Positions 34,580 to 43,833 of a DNA stretch of 64,000 nucleotides are shown here, in pieces; the stretch's first letter is position 1, and the number at the start of each line of letters is the position of its first letter. The stretch covers positions 62,001 to 126,000 of the forward strand of contig JALNZB010000001.1 in assembly GCA_023229545.1 (NCBI GenBank). Reading direction: 5' to 3'. Source of the stretch: Sulfuritalea sp. GTDB taxonomy: Bacteria > Pseudomonadota > Gammaproteobacteria > Burkholderiales > Rhodocyclaceae. The notes below the pieces were generated by a model, which searched no databases, was not told where the DNA came from, and worked only from the letters and a program-made list of their open reading frames with translations. Position numbers and translations under genes: made by a program.

Positions 34580-36305
34580 GGATCTGCTTCCGTCAGCGCT
34601 GGCAGGTCGCGGCAGTGTGGGGCCACGCGACGCCTACTATGCCCGGCAAAAATACCTGTTCGCTCTGGTGTTCGTGGTGGTGTCGATTGTGCCGCTGCTG
34701 GTTCTGGACTTCAACGCCTCGCGCTTCTACAAGAAGTCGTGGATGGAGAAGACCTCGCGCGAGCTCTCCACCCTTGCTAGCGGTCGCAGGGAGATCATCG
34801 ACCAGTTTCTGACGACACAGGTGGCTCAGCTTGCCGGCTTTATGTCGCTCTACGATGATCCGCAGACACTCCGCAATATCAGTCGCCTGTCAGCCCTGTT
34901 TGCAGCCATGAACGGCACCGGGGTCATCGCTGACCTCGGGGTGATCGACCGCAAAGGTAACCACCTCATCTATCAGGGGCCGTTTGAGAAGGAACTGGCT
35001 GGAAAGAACTATGCTGCAACCGAGTGGTTTGCGGAAGTCATGAAGGACGGGCGCTACGTGAGCGATGTTTTCACCGGCTATCGCAAGGAGCCGCACCTCA
35101 TCGTTGCCGTGGCCGACCTCGACAAGACCTGGATATTGCGGGCAACCATCGATTCGGGTTTGTTTCATGGCCTTTTGCAAACTGCCCACGTGGGGCCGGA
35201 TGGAGATGCCTACATCGTCAATCGTCGCGGCGAGATGCAGACGCCGAGTCGTCTCGGTCGCACCAGCGTGACGCTCGATGAGCTTGCGTTCTTTTCCGCT
35301 CTGGCGGACGGTGGCGGCAGGGCGGAACGCAAGAATGACCGGATTCATTGCGCCATCCACCTCAACGGCGGGCAGTGGTTGCTTGTCCTCGAGACCAACG
35401 TGGAATCCTCGCTCGCGTCCTATAACGAGGCACGGCGCATGGATACCGCGCTGATGGTGGTGGCGTCGGCCATCATCATCCTAGTCGCCGTATGGCTGAC
35501 GCATTCCATGGTGGGGGGGTTGGCCCGTGCCGAGCACGAGCGCAACATCCTGACCAGCCAGGTGGGCGGGGTGGAGAAAATGGCCCTGATCGGTCGTCTG
35601 GCGGCCAGCGTGGCCCATGAGATCAATAACCCTCTCCAGATCATCTCGGATCAGGCCGGCCTGATGAGTGAACTGATGGAAGACGAGACGCCCGCCACGG
35701 TGGTTCATTTTGGCGACTACGCCCAGGCCATCACCAAGATCCGCACCCAGATCGGGCGCGCCGGAACCATCACGCACCGCTTGCTTGGTTTCTCCCACGC
35801 GCCCGATGGCAAGTCCATCGATACGGACGTGAATCAGGCCGTGGAGGAGACCGTGGCGCTGTTCGAACACGAGGCCAAGCGCCATCACATCGTCATCGTC
35901 CGTCATTACCAGGACGGCCTGCCCATGGTGCGCAACGACCCCGCGCAATTCCAGCAGGTCATCCTGAACGTGCTGCACAACGCGATGGATGCCATCGGAC
36001 AGAATGGTTCCATCGAGATTACCAGTCGCATCTCTGGCGACCGCATCGTGGTGGACTTCGCCGATACCGGCCCCGGTCTGCCGCCCCAGGTGATGGAGCA
36101 TTTGTACGATCCGTTTTTCACCACCAAACCGAAGGGAAAGGGAACGGGGCTCGGCCTGTACGTGTCGCGCGACATCATGGCGCGGCTCGGCGGCGAGCTT
36201 CACGCTACCAACCGTAGCGGCGGCGGGGCGCTGTTCTCGCTCCGCCTGCCTTTACCCGGTACGACTACTAACCGATTATCAACAAGGGAGGAAACACTGT
36301 CATGA
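34551..36305 (+). CDS. Cache-domain sensor histidine kinase
   Basis: Membrane histidine kinase of about 584 residues. A first helix (YLFALVFVVVSIVPLLVLDF) leads to a periplasmic Cache-like sensor (roughly residues 55-280, with VIDRKGNHLIYQGP and WFAEVMKDGRYVSDVFTG). A second helix (TALMVVASAIIILVAVWLTH) follows. HisKA has GRLAASVAHEINNPLQI, with phospho-His near residue 356. HATPase has NVLHNAMDAIG, DTGPGLPP and GTGLGLYVS. The start is uncertain (GTG 34551 chosen; TTG 34569 or GTG 34467 possible). Its stop overlaps the TauE/SafE gene by ATGA, so the two are coupled. The cognate regulator is probably the single-domain protein at 40989. Confidence 0.88.
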   Translation: MVWRIRLSVEDLLPSALAGRGSVGPRDAYYARQKYLFALVFVVVSIVPLLVLDFNASRFYKKSWMEKTSRELSTLASGRREIIDQFLTTQVAQLAGFMSLYDDPQTLRNISRLSALFAAMNGTGVIADLGVIDRKGNHLIYQGPFEKELAGKNYAATEWFAEVMKDGRYVSDVFTGYRKEPHLIVAVADLDKTWILRATIDSGLFHGLLQTAHVGPDGDAYIVNRRGEMQTPSRLGRTSVTLDELAFFSALADGGGRAERKNDRIHCAIHLNGGQWLLVLETNVESSLASYNEARRMDTALMVVASAIIILVAVWLTHSMVGGLARAEHERNILTSQVGGVEKMALIGRLAASVAHEINNPLQIISDQAGLMSELMEDETPATVVHFGDYAQAITKIRTQIGRAGTITHRLLGFSHAPDGKSIDTDVNQAVEETVALFEHEAKRHHIVIVRHYQDGLPMVRNDPAQFQQVILNVLHNAMDAIGQNGSIEITSRISGDRIVVDFADTGPGLPPQVMEHLYDPFFTTKPKGKGTGLGLYVSRDIMARLGGELHATNRSGGGALFSLRLPLPGTTTNRLSTREETLS

Positions 36306-37612
36306 CATGGCTGAGGCTGATCTATGAACAAATGATGGCCGGCGCGCAGAGTTATGCGCAATGGGATATCGAGACATCGCAACGGATACTCCATGATCGA
36401 CGACGGATGGCGATCCTAGGGCTGTTCCTGCTCCCTATCGCCCTGATCGGGGTGGCCTTCGCCGATGATGTCAGTGGCGCGCTGCCCGACCTCCTCGGCG
36501 GCAAGCAGGCTTACGGTCCGGCCTACTACACCACGGCGATTTTCATGGCTTCCATCGCCGTCGGTGTCGTCGCCGGCCTGATCACCGGCTGCATCGGCGC
36601 GGGTGGCGGCTTCATCATCGCCCCGGCCCTGATGAGCGCAGGAGTGAAGGGCATTCTCGCCGTGGGCACCGACCTGTTCCACATCTTCGCCAAGGCCATT
36701 ATGGGCAGCGTGCTGCACCGCAAGCTCGGCAATATCTCGGTCTCCCTGGCGGTAACCTTCCTGTTCGGCTCCATTGCCGGCGCCACCGTGGGCGGAACCC
36801 TCAACCGGACGTTGTACGAGATGAATCCCATTCTCTCGGATGCGTTCATCACCACGATCTACGTCTTCATCCTCGGCTTCCTCGGCTTCTATGGCATGGC
36901 CGATTACTTCAGCGCGCGCAAGGCTTCCGCCGCGCCGGGCAAGGCCGCCGAGCCAGGCAAGAAGGCGGTGGTGGATGACATGACCGGGCTGGCGAAGAAG
37001 ATTCAGTCCGTTACCCTGCCGCCGATGATCCATTTCGACGAGGGCGTGGTGCCGGGCGGTCGCAAGGTTTCCGCGATCTTTCTGGTCGTCAGCGGATTCA
37101 CGGTGGGCATGGCTGCTGCCATCATGGGCGTGGGCGGTGGCTTTCTCACCTTCCCGATTTTCGTTTACGTGCTCGGCGTGTCGGCCTCCACCACGGTGGG
37201 CACCGATATTCTGCAAATCGTGTTCACTGCCGGCTACGCTGGCATCAGTCAGTATGCCGCCTACGGTTTCATTTTCTACACCCTGGCGATGGGCATGCTG
37301 CTGGGGTCCCTGATCGGCATCCAGATCGGCACTTTGGTGACCAAGGTTGTTTCCGGCGTGACCATTCGCGGCTTCTTCGCCCTGGCCGTGATGGCGGCGT
37401 TCGTGAACCGGGTCTTCGCCTTGCCGGGAAAACTCGCCGCGATGGATTACATCCCGCTGTCCCAGGAAACCGCGACCATCATCGAGCGCGTCGGCATCGG
37501 TATCTTCTTTGTTGCGCTCAGCGCTTTCGCGATCTGGGTAATCTTTGTCTTTTTCAGCAACATCAAGACGCTCAAGGGTGACAGCAACGACATTCGGGAG
37601 AATCAAGCATGA
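36302..37612 (+). CDS. TauE/SafE family permease
   Basis: A 436-residue membrane protein with about nine helices and both half-repeats of the TauE/SafE fold: ITGCIGAGGGFIIAPALMSAGV and AAIMGVGGGFLTFPIFVYVLG. The family exports or imports sulfite, sulfoacetate and other small organic anions, so the substrate is not fixed by sequence. The family norm is about 250-300 residues. Here there is a cytosolic N-terminal extension of about 35 residues and a roughly 60-residue Lys-rich loop between the halves. It is coupled by ATGA overlaps to the kinase before it and the membrane protein after it. Confidence 0.85.
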   Translation: MTWLRLIYEQMMAGAQSYAQWDIETSQRILHDRRRMAILGLFLLPIALIGVAFADDVSGALPDLLGGKQAYGPAYYTTAIFMASIAVGVVAGLITGCIGAGGGFIIAPALMSAGVKGILAVGTDLFHIFAKAIMGSVLHRKLGNISVSLAVTFLFGSIAGATVGGTLNRTLYEMNPILSDAFITTIYVFILGFLGFYGMADYFSARKASAAPGKAAEPGKKAVVDDMTGLAKKIQSVTLPPMIHFDEGVVPGGRKVSAIFLVVSGFTVGMAAAIMGVGGGFLTFPIFVYVLGVSASTTVGTDILQIVFTAGYAGISQYAAYGFIFYTLAMGMLLGSLIGIQIGTLVTKVVSGVTIRGFFALAVMAAFVNRVFALPGKLAAMDYIPLSQETATIIERVGIGIFFVALSAFAIWVIFVFFSNIKTLKGDSNDIRENQA

Positions 37613-38298
37613 TCCACAACAAGAAGGAATTCAGCATCGGCCTGGCGCTCATCGTCGGCTTCTTTCTGGCCCTGGTCGGGATATTCAGTCCAATCTTCCC
37701 TGGTGGTACCAACACCCTCGATTACATGGACAGCACCTTCAATTCCATCTCCAAGGACTCGGCATACTACATTCCCGTGGTCGCCGAGAAGGCCAGGAAG
37801 TATGATGGCGCGGCCGTGACAATGAACATCAAGGCCGCAGATCCAGGGCAGGCGGCGCATATGGAGAAGATGTTGACGACCGCCGGCGCCAAGGTGGTCG
37901 TGGATGGAGCGAATCTGAACATTTCCGGCGATCTTGGCCGGATGCTCGGCTCCATTCTTGCCGACGCTGACCTCATGTACAAGAATGAAGGCGCGGTGGT
38001 TGCGGGCAAGTACGGCTTCGAGGAAAAACGCGCCCTCTACGATTGGCATCGGGCATTGTCGGCCATGACCAAGGATCTGAACAAGCAGAGCAAGTTCAAG
38101 GAGGGCAAACTGCTTCGCGACGTGCAGACCAAGGCTGTGGAACCGGCCTACAACTACTATGGCGTCAAGGCCGTACCCATGTCCAAGATGATCGTGGTTG
38201 CCCTGGCGGCGCTGATTGGTTATGTCGTCTACACGATCTGGTACGGCTTCGCGATTTTGTTTTTGTTCGAGGGCTGGGGATTCAAGCTCGAGCACTGA
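37609..38298 (+). CDS. two-helix membrane protein of unknown function
   Basis: A 229-residue protein with one N-terminal helix (FSIGLALIVGFFLALVGIFSPIF), a soluble central part of about 150 residues and one C-terminal helix (MIVVALAALIGYVVYTIWYGFAILFLF). The central part, probably periplasmic, contains DLGRMLGSILADADLMYKNEG and is rich in Lys. I do not recognise the family. The start overlaps the TauE/SafE stop by ATGA, which implies an obligate partner or auxiliary subunit of that permease. Confidence 0.8.
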   Translation: MIHNKKEFSIGLALIVGFFLALVGIFSPIFPGGTNTLDYMDSTFNSISKDSAYYIPVVAEKARKYDGAAVTMNIKAADPGQAAHMEKMLTTAGAKVVVDGANLNISGDLGRMLGSILADADLMYKNEGAVVAGKYGFEEKRALYDWHRALSAMTKDLNKQSKFKEGKLLRDVQTKAVEPAYNYYGVKAVPMSKMIVVALAALIGYVVYTIWYGFAILFLFEGWGFKLEH

Positions 38299-38318
38299 GT
38301 TCCGGTTGGCGCTTGTTT

Positions 38319-38350
38319 CCTGACAGGGGCGGGATGCCGTCCCTGTCAGG
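38319..38350 (+). terminator. intra-operon stem-loop
   Basis: CCTGACAGGG (38319-38328) pairs perfectly with CCCTGTCAGG (38341-38350) around a 12-base loop, followed by TATTTGGTTTT. It is a possible partial terminator separating the kinase/permease genes from the dikinase gene. Confidence 0.6.
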
Positions 38351-38360
38351 TATTTGGTTT

Positions 38361-38375
38361 TGGCGTAGCGCCTGC
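38361..38375 (+). promoter_or_regulatory. weak sigma-54-like site before the dikinase gene
   Basis: TGGCGTAGCGCCTGC keeps the GG and GC doublets with the required 10-base spacing but matches poorly between them. It lies 48 bases before the ATG. Confidence 0.25.
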
Positions 38376-38422
38376 TGCGGTGGGCATTGGTCTTCTCTAA
38401 ACTTTGTTTTACTGTAGGGCCC

Positions 38423-41020
38423 ATGTTCACGTTTCTAGCCAATCTGTTCAGGCCACGCCCGAAACTCGGTCCCGAGGTGATTCAGTCGGCCCTCCGGGAG
38501 CACTTCCGCAACTTCCGCGCCCTGCTTACGGCCAACAATAACGCGCTCGAATTGATGTCGGCCGTCGAGGAAATGCTGCATTCCGGCAAGCCCTTCGGCA
38601 TGGCCTTTGTTCGCGGCGACCTGACGGCGCTGACCGTGAATGTCTACAAGATGATGCACAGTCTGGTGGCGCTCTCGGACGGTCGTTACAAGGATCTTCA
38701 CGAACGTTTCAAGATCATCACCGATCAGATCGAGGCCATCCTGTCGCGGCAGCCCGAGGTCTCGGGAACCGCTTTGGTGTTGACCATGGACGAGATCGAC
38801 AGTAGTGCCGTCGATCAGGTCGGGTCGAAAATGGCTAACCTGGGCGAGATCCGCAACCGCATCGGTTTGAGCGTCCCCGACGGTTTTGCCGTTACGGCTG
38901 CGGCGGCCAGGTATTTCATGGAATCGAGCCAGGTTCAGGACGAGATCAATCGCCGCCTGAAAACCCTCGATATCGACAATCTTGAAGCGCTTTACAAGGT
39001 CAGTTCCGATATCCAGGATCTGATCCGGGCCGCTCCGTTGCCCGACGATCTCGAGACGTTGATTCGTGAGCACTGTGCGCGTCTCGCCCATGACGCCGGT
39101 GGGCCGATAGCCGTGTCCCTGCGTTCCAGCGCCTTGGGCGAAGACAGCGTGCACGGTTCCTTCGCCGGCCAGTACCGCACTCGTCTGGGTGTGGACGCGA
39201 CGGACGCTCCGGCGATCTACAAGGACATCGTGGCGGGCAAGTATCAGAGCCAGGCCATCGTCTACCGCCAGCAGCGCGGCTATCGGCACATGGATGTGCT
39301 CATGGGAGTCGGTTGTCTCGTGATGGTCGACGCGGTCGCCAGCGGCGTGTCCTATTCCAGTCCACCTGACAATCCGCGAAGCCCATGGGTGGTGATCCAT
39401 GCCGCGCCGGGCCTGGGCGACCAGATTGTTGAGGGAAGCACCCCCTATGATCTGCTGCATGTCTCGCGGGAATCGCCCCATGACATCGTTCAGGTTCGTC
39501 TGGCCAACTCGCGGGCCGATCATGGTTGCCTTTCGGATCGTCAGGTACGCGAACTGGCTTTGTTGTCGATGCGCATTGAAAACCATTTCGGCTCGCCGCA
39601 GGACATCGAATGGGCTGTTGATCGAAGCGGCCACATGGTCATCCTTCAGGCCCGCCCCATCGGATCGGCAGTTGGCCAGATGACGGTTCCGACGGGGGAC
39701 GACGAGCGGGAGTCGACGGACCGGTTCGCGGAACAAGCCCCGGTTCTGTTGGGGGGCGTCACGGCGAGTCACGGTGTGGGCGCGGGTGAGGTGTTCAAAG
39801 TCAGTTGCAAGCAGGACATTCTTCACTTCCCGAAGGGCGCGGTACTGGTTGTCGAAACTCCTTATCCGGAATGGGCCGTGCTTATAAACCGGGCTTCGGC
39901 CGTGGTCAGCGAGTCCGGCCAGTCGGCCACCCACCTCGCCACCGTGGCGAGAGAGTTTGGTGTGCCTGCCCTGTTCGACCTTCCAGGTGCCGTGGCGCTG
40001 CTCGACAATGGGCAGATCGTGACAGTGGATGCTACGGCGCGCCGTGTCTATGAGGGCCGCATCGAGGCGCTGCTCGATGCCGCCCCGCACCGACCCAACC
40101 TGATGGAAGGGAGTCCCATCCACAAGTTGCTCAAGGAAGCGCTCGTCCATATCACGCCCTTGAACCTGACCGCGCCGGACTCGCCTTTTTTCAAACCTGC
40201 GTCCTGTCGCACCCTGCATGACATCACGCGCTTCTGCCACGAAAAGGCGCTGGCCGAGATGTTCAACTTCGGTCGCCGTTACGGTTCGCGTGACAAGTCC
40301 GCCAAGCAATTGTATGTGGTCGCGATGCCTTCGCAGTGGTGGGTCATCAACCTGGAAGACGGGTTTAGGGAAGGTGCGGACATGTCGAGCCCCTTCATTC
40401 GGATCGAGGACATTGTTTCCGCGCCCATGCTGGCCATCTGGAAGGGCATGACGGCAGTGCCCTGGCAAGGACCGCCGCCGGTCAGCCTGAGAGGGTTGGG
40501 TGCCATCATCGCCCAGTCCGCCATGAACCCGCAGCTCGACCCGGCGGTGCGCTCCAGTATGTCCGGCCGCAACTATTTCCTGCTGTCGAGGAATTACTGC
40601 AATCTGAGCGTTCGTCTCGGCTATCATTTCGCACTGGCCGAAGCTAGTTTCTCGGAGCTGCTTTCCGAGTCCTATGTTAACTTCCAGTTTCAGGGGGGAG
40701 CCGCCGACGAGCGCAGGCGGCGTCGGCGCGTGCGGCTACTGGGGGAAATGCTGCGCGAGATCGGCTTTCGCGTCGATATCAAGGGGGATTCCCTCACGGC
40801 CCGGATCGAGAAACGACCGGTGCCCTATTTGAAGGAGCGGCTTGTGGTGCTGGGCTATTTACTTATCCACACCCGCCAGGTGGACATGGTGATGGATGAG
40901 GAAGGCTTCATCGACAAGTTCTTGAGCAAGGTCCGCGCGGACATCCGCACGATCCTGGAAGATATGGTTGCAGATTCTGGTGCAGAGCATGAAACAACTC
41001 CGAAACATCCTGCTGGTTGA
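38423..41020 (+). CDS. PEP-synthase-like dikinase with unknown acceptor domain
   Basis: An 865-residue protein. Residues 1-115 are a helical N-terminal region. Residues about 120-420 are a PPDK/PEP-synthase ATP-grasp domain (GSKMANLGEIRNRIGLSVPD, SLRSSALGEDSVHGSFAGQY and FGSPQDIEWAVDRSGHMVIL, then QARP). Residues about 450-560 are the swivelling phosphohistidine domain (SESGQSATHLATVAREFGVP, His at residue 504, codon 39932-39934). The C-terminal 300 residues are not the PEP/pyruvate TIM barrel and match nothing I know (YVVAMPSQWWVINLEDGF, MSGRNYFLLSRNYCNLSVRL). ATP-driven phosphotransfer to an unidentified acceptor is inferred. It overlaps the downstream response regulator gene by 32 bases. 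Confidence 0.8.
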   Translation: MFTFLANLFRPRPKLGPEVIQSALREHFRNFRALLTANNNALELMSAVEEMLHSGKPFGMAFVRGDLTALTVNVYKMMHSLVALSDGRYKDLHERFKIITDQIEAILSRQPEVSGTALVLTMDEIDSSAVDQVGSKMANLGEIRNRIGLSVPDGFAVTAAAARYFMESSQVQDEINRRLKTLDIDNLEALYKVSSDIQDLIRAAPLPDDLETLIREHCARLAHDAGGPIAVSLRSSALGEDSVHGSFAGQYRTRLGVDATDAPAIYKDIVAGKYQSQAIVYRQQRGYRHMDVLMGVGCLVMVDAVASGVSYSSPPDNPRSPWVVIHAAPGLGDQIVEGSTPYDLLHVSRESPHDIVQVRLANSRADHGCLSDRQVRELALLSMRIENHFGSPQDIEWAVDRSGHMVILQARPIGSAVGQMTVPTGDDERESTDRFAEQAPVLLGGVTASHGVGAGEVFKVSCKQDILHFPKGAVLVVETPYPEWAVLINRASAVVSESGQSATHLATVAREFGVPALFDLPGAVALLDNGQIVTVDATARRVYEGRIEALLDAAPHRPNLMEGSPIHKLLKEALVHITPLNLTAPDSPFFKPASCRTLHDITRFCHEKALAEMFNFGRRYGSRDKSAKQLYVVAMPSQWWVINLEDGFREGADMSSPFIRIEDIVSAPMLAIWKGMTAVPWQGPPPVSLRGLGAIIAQSAMNPQLDPAVRSSMSGRNYFLLSRNYCNLSVRLGYHFALAEASFSELLSESYVNFQFQGGAADERRRRRRVRLLGEMLREIGFRVDIKGDSLTARIEKRPVPYLKERLVVLGYLLIHTRQVDMVMDEEGFIDKFLSKVRADIRTILEDMVADSGAEHETTPKHPAG

Positions 41021-41372
41021 CGACGAGGAGGACTTCCTCGAAACCACGTCGCGACGGCTTCGTCGCCGCTCCTTCGAAGTCAGGACGGCCGCGCGTTGCG
41101 CCGAGGCCGTGACGGAGGTGCTCTCCGGCTGGCCGCACGTGGTGGTTCTCGACGTGATGCTGCCCGATACCGATGGCATGGAGTGCCTGCGCCGGATCAA
41201 GGAGGTGGCGCCGCACCTTCCCGTGGTCATGCTGACGGGGCATGCCTCCCTTCAGGCGAGCGTTTGGGGTCTCGAACACGGCGCCAGCGACTACTGTCTT
41301 AAGCCCATTGAGCTCGATGAACTGGTCGAGAAGATCATCATCGCCCACAAGGAAACCGGCGCCCCGTCTTGA
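40989..41372 (+). CDS. single-domain response regulator
   Basis: A 127-residue stand-alone receiver domain: NILLVDDEEDF (acidic pair), VVVLDVMLPDTDG (phospho-Asp), VVMLTGHASL (Thr) and YCLKPIELDELV (Lys). No output domain is attached, so it acts by protein-protein contact. I start it at MKQLRN (40989); the frame is open seven codons further. It overlaps the dikinase gene and may control it, or relay from the Cache kinase to the sigma-54 regulator. Both ideas are inference. Confidence 0.88.
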   Translation: MKQLRNILLVDDEEDFLETTSRRLRRRSFEVRTAARCAEAVTEVLSGWPHVVVLDVMLPDTDGMECLRRIKEVAPHLPVVMLTGHASLQASVWGLEHGASDYCLKPIELDELVEKIIIAHKETGAPS

Positions 41373-41389
41373 CCGGCGGCGCGGGACGC

Positions 41390-43642
41390 TCAATCGCGCT
41401 GGGGAAGTTTCGATACCTTGCCCGCCTGCGCGGGGCGCTTGAGCGGATCGTCCTCGCCGGCATATTCGGCGCGCGAGTAGATGGCTTCCAGCGCCTGCTC
41501 GGCGGTGGCGAAGAAGCGGTTCTCACCGATGACGTCGCGCAGCCCGGTGGCGCGCATGACGTCGTGGACCTGCTTCTTGAGGCCGGAAAAGAGCATGACG
41601 ACACCGTTTTCGCTGAGGCGCTCGAACAGGTGGTGGATGACTTCCTCGCCCGAGGCGTCGATGTCGTTGATGCCGTCGCCGACGATCAGCACATAAGGCG
41701 CTTCGGGATTGTCCGCCACGGCGTGAAGCACCGCGTCCTCGAAATAGGAAACGTTGGCGAAGTAGAGGCGACCGTCGAAGCGGATGGCGGTCACCACGTT
41801 GGAGGCGGGCAGATTGTTGATCCTGGCGTCGCGCAGGGTGCCGTCGTGGTAGCGACCGAGAATGGCGACGCGCGGTTTCATCGTCTGGTAGAGGAACAAC
41901 ACCAGCGCCAGACCGGCGCCGACCATGATACCTCTGTCCAGATGCGGCGCTGCCAGCAGAGTGATGACAAAAGTGACGGTGGCGACGATGCCATCGGTTC
42001 GGCTGGCTTTCCAGGTGTGTTTGATCGCCTGCGGCGTGATCAGGCTGGTCACCGCCAGCAGGATGATGACAGCCAGCACTGCTTTGGGCAGGTGGTAAAG
42101 GTAAGGCGTCAGAAACAGCAGCGTGATAGCCACAAAGACGCCGTTGAATACCGAGGCTATGCCCGTCTTGGCGCCGGCTTGCAGGTTGATCGCCGAGCCG
42201 GTAAAGGACCCGCAGGAGGGATAGGCCTGGAAGAAGGCGCCGCCGAGGTTGGACACGCCCTGTCCGATCAGTTCCTGGTTCGGGTCGAGACGCTGCTTGG
42301 TCTGGGCCGCCAGCGCCTTGGCCATCGAGATCGTTTCCATGAAGGCGACCAGGGCGACGATGAAAGCGGCGGACAATAGCGAGATCATCGCATCCCAGGT
42401 CAGCGTGGGCAGGCGGAACCCCGGCAAGCCGGCGGGGATGGCGCCGACGACATCGCCGCCGCCCATCAGGCGCATTTCACCTTTCTCGATCTTCTTGACG
42501 TGCCAGTCATGCCCATCGGTTTCAACGCCAGCGGGCACACGGCCTTTAAGATAGAGCTGCGCCGGTTCATCTCCCGCTGTTTTTGCCCGCTCGAAACGCA
42601 GATCGCGGATCTGGACAAGGCGCACCTTGTTCTGGGATTCCTGGCTGGCCACATCGACACGCAGAAGGTCGATCCGATGATGAATGTTGGCGACCGCGCG
42701 AGCCGCGTGGTCCTTTTCATCAGCGCGACCTTGTTCACCTGTTGTGGGGGCGTCGCTCATCATCAGCGCGTTGATTTTTTGACGAAAGGTGGTGGTGGCA
42801 AGGGCATCGCGGGCTTTTTCGGCGGTGCGCAACTGCCCGGACTGGAGCGTGATCTCGGTCATCAGGGCATTGATCTGCTGGTCGGCCCTGGCGTAACCCG
42901 CCACCAGTTCCCGTGCGGAAGGATCGGCGACCTGATCGATGCCGCTCTTGGCTTTCTGTTCATAGCCCGTGGTCATGCTGACGATGATGGTGAGGACGAC
43001 CGTGATCAGCACGCTGGGTTTTGAAAGCGCAGGAACCTTTTTGAGTCCGAGCATCAGCGCCAGGGCAAAAACGGACATGGCGAGCGTAGGCAGGTGGGTG
43101 TGTGGCAGATAGCCCGCCATTTCCCAGATGTCCTTGAGGAAGGAATCGCTGCGCCCCTTGGGGATGCCCAGCAGCATGTCGAGCTGTGACAGGCCGATGA
43201 TGATGGCCGCCGCGTTGATGAAGCCGAGGATGACCGGATGCGAGACAAAATTGACGAGGGTGCCCAGCTTGAATACCCCCATTCCAAACTGGATGACGCC
43301 CACCATGAGCGTGAGCAGCAGCGCCAGCCCGATGTATTCATCGGAAAACGGCACCGCCAGTGGGGTGACGGCCGCAGCGGTCATCAGGGAGACGATGGCC
43401 ACCGGACCGGACAGCAGTTGCCGCGAGGAACCCCAGAGCGCGCCGAGGATGGCCGGAATGAAGGCGGTATAGAGGCCGAAATAGATCGGCAGGCCGGAAA
43501 GCTGAGCGTAGGCCATCGCCTTGGGCACCAGCACCAGGGCGCCGATGATGCCGGCCATGACATCTCCGCGCAGGATGACCGAGTCGACCGGTAACCAGGA
43601 AAGGAAGGGAAAGAAGCGCAACAGCAGTTTGTTGGTGAACAT
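41390..43642 (-). CDS. SulP anion permease with large charged insert and STAS domain
   Basis: A 750-residue SulP transporter from MFTNKLLLRFFPF. The membrane domain begins LRGDVMAGIIGALVLVPKAM and contains LSGPVAIVSLMTAAAV. The C-terminal cytosolic STAS domain (RFDGRLYFANVSYFEDAVLH, DIDASGEEVIHHL) closes the protein. Between the seventh helix and the GGGDVVGAIPAGLPGF segment about 165 extra hydrophilic residues are present (residues about 226-390; 42457-42964), predicted outside the cytosol. Substrates of this family include sulfate, bicarbonate and dicarboxylates. It lies downstream of the sigma-54 regulator gene on the same strand. Confidence 0.88.
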   Translation of the reverse strand: MFTNKLLLRFFPFLSWLPVDSVILRGDVMAGIIGALVLVPKAMAYAQLSGLPIYFGLYTAFIPAILGALWGSSRQLLSGPVAIVSLMTAAAVTPLAVPFSDEYIGLALLLTLMVGVIQFGMGVFKLGTLVNFVSHPVILGFINAAAIIIGLSQLDMLLGIPKGRSDSFLKDIWEMAGYLPHTHLPTLAMSVFALALMLGLKKVPALSKPSVLITVVLTIIVSMTTGYEQKAKSGIDQVADPSARELVAGYARADQQINALMTEITLQSGQLRTAEKARDALATTTFRQKINALMMSDAPTTGEQGRADEKDHAARAVANIHHRIDLLRVDVASQESQNKVRLVQIRDLRFERAKTAGDEPAQLYLKGRVPAGVETDGHDWHVKKIEKGEMRLMGGGDVVGAIPAGLPGFRLPTLTWDAMISLLSAAFIVALVAFMETISMAKALAAQTKQRLDPNQELIGQGVSNLGGAFFQAYPSCGSFTGSAINLQAGAKTGIASVFNGVFVAITLLFLTPYLYHLPKAVLAVIILLAVTSLITPQAIKHTWKASRTDGIVATVTFVITLLAAPHLDRGIMVGAGLALVLFLYQTMKPRVAILGRYHDGTLRDARINNLPASNVVTAIRFDGRLYFANVSYFEDAVLHAVADNPEAPYVLIVGDGINDIDASGEEVIHHLFERLSENGVVMLFSGLKKQVHDVMRATGLRDVIGENRFFATAEQALEAIYSRAEYAGEDDPLKRPAQAGKVSKLPQRD

Positions 43643-43723
43643 GGGATCGTCTTGACCGGATGGGACCGCAAAGTTCTTCGAAATCCTGCAAAGCAAGGCG
43701 CCTATGACGCAGAGTTCATCGCA

Positions 43724-43737
43724 TGCATTGCAAAATG
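43724..43737 (-). promoter_or_regulatory. TTGCA-type site upstream of SulP gene
   Basis: CATTTTGCAATGCA on the minus strand, 82-95 bases before the SulP start, identical over 14 bases to the site upstream of the Cache kinase. Confidence 0.5.
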
Positions 43738-43833
43738 AAACCGTTGATTGTAATGCCAGCAAGCCGCAGGGTGGCTAGAGACGTGTTATGCGAGTATTAC
43801 GGGTGTCTATTCAGGCCTGTGGCGGATCAGCGA

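Noticed and set aside
38423..41020. Plain phosphoenolpyruvate synthase or rifampicin phosphotransferase
   Set aside because: The C-terminal part lacks the PEP/pyruvate barrel, and the domain order (ATP, His, unknown) is not that of rifampicin phosphotransferase.
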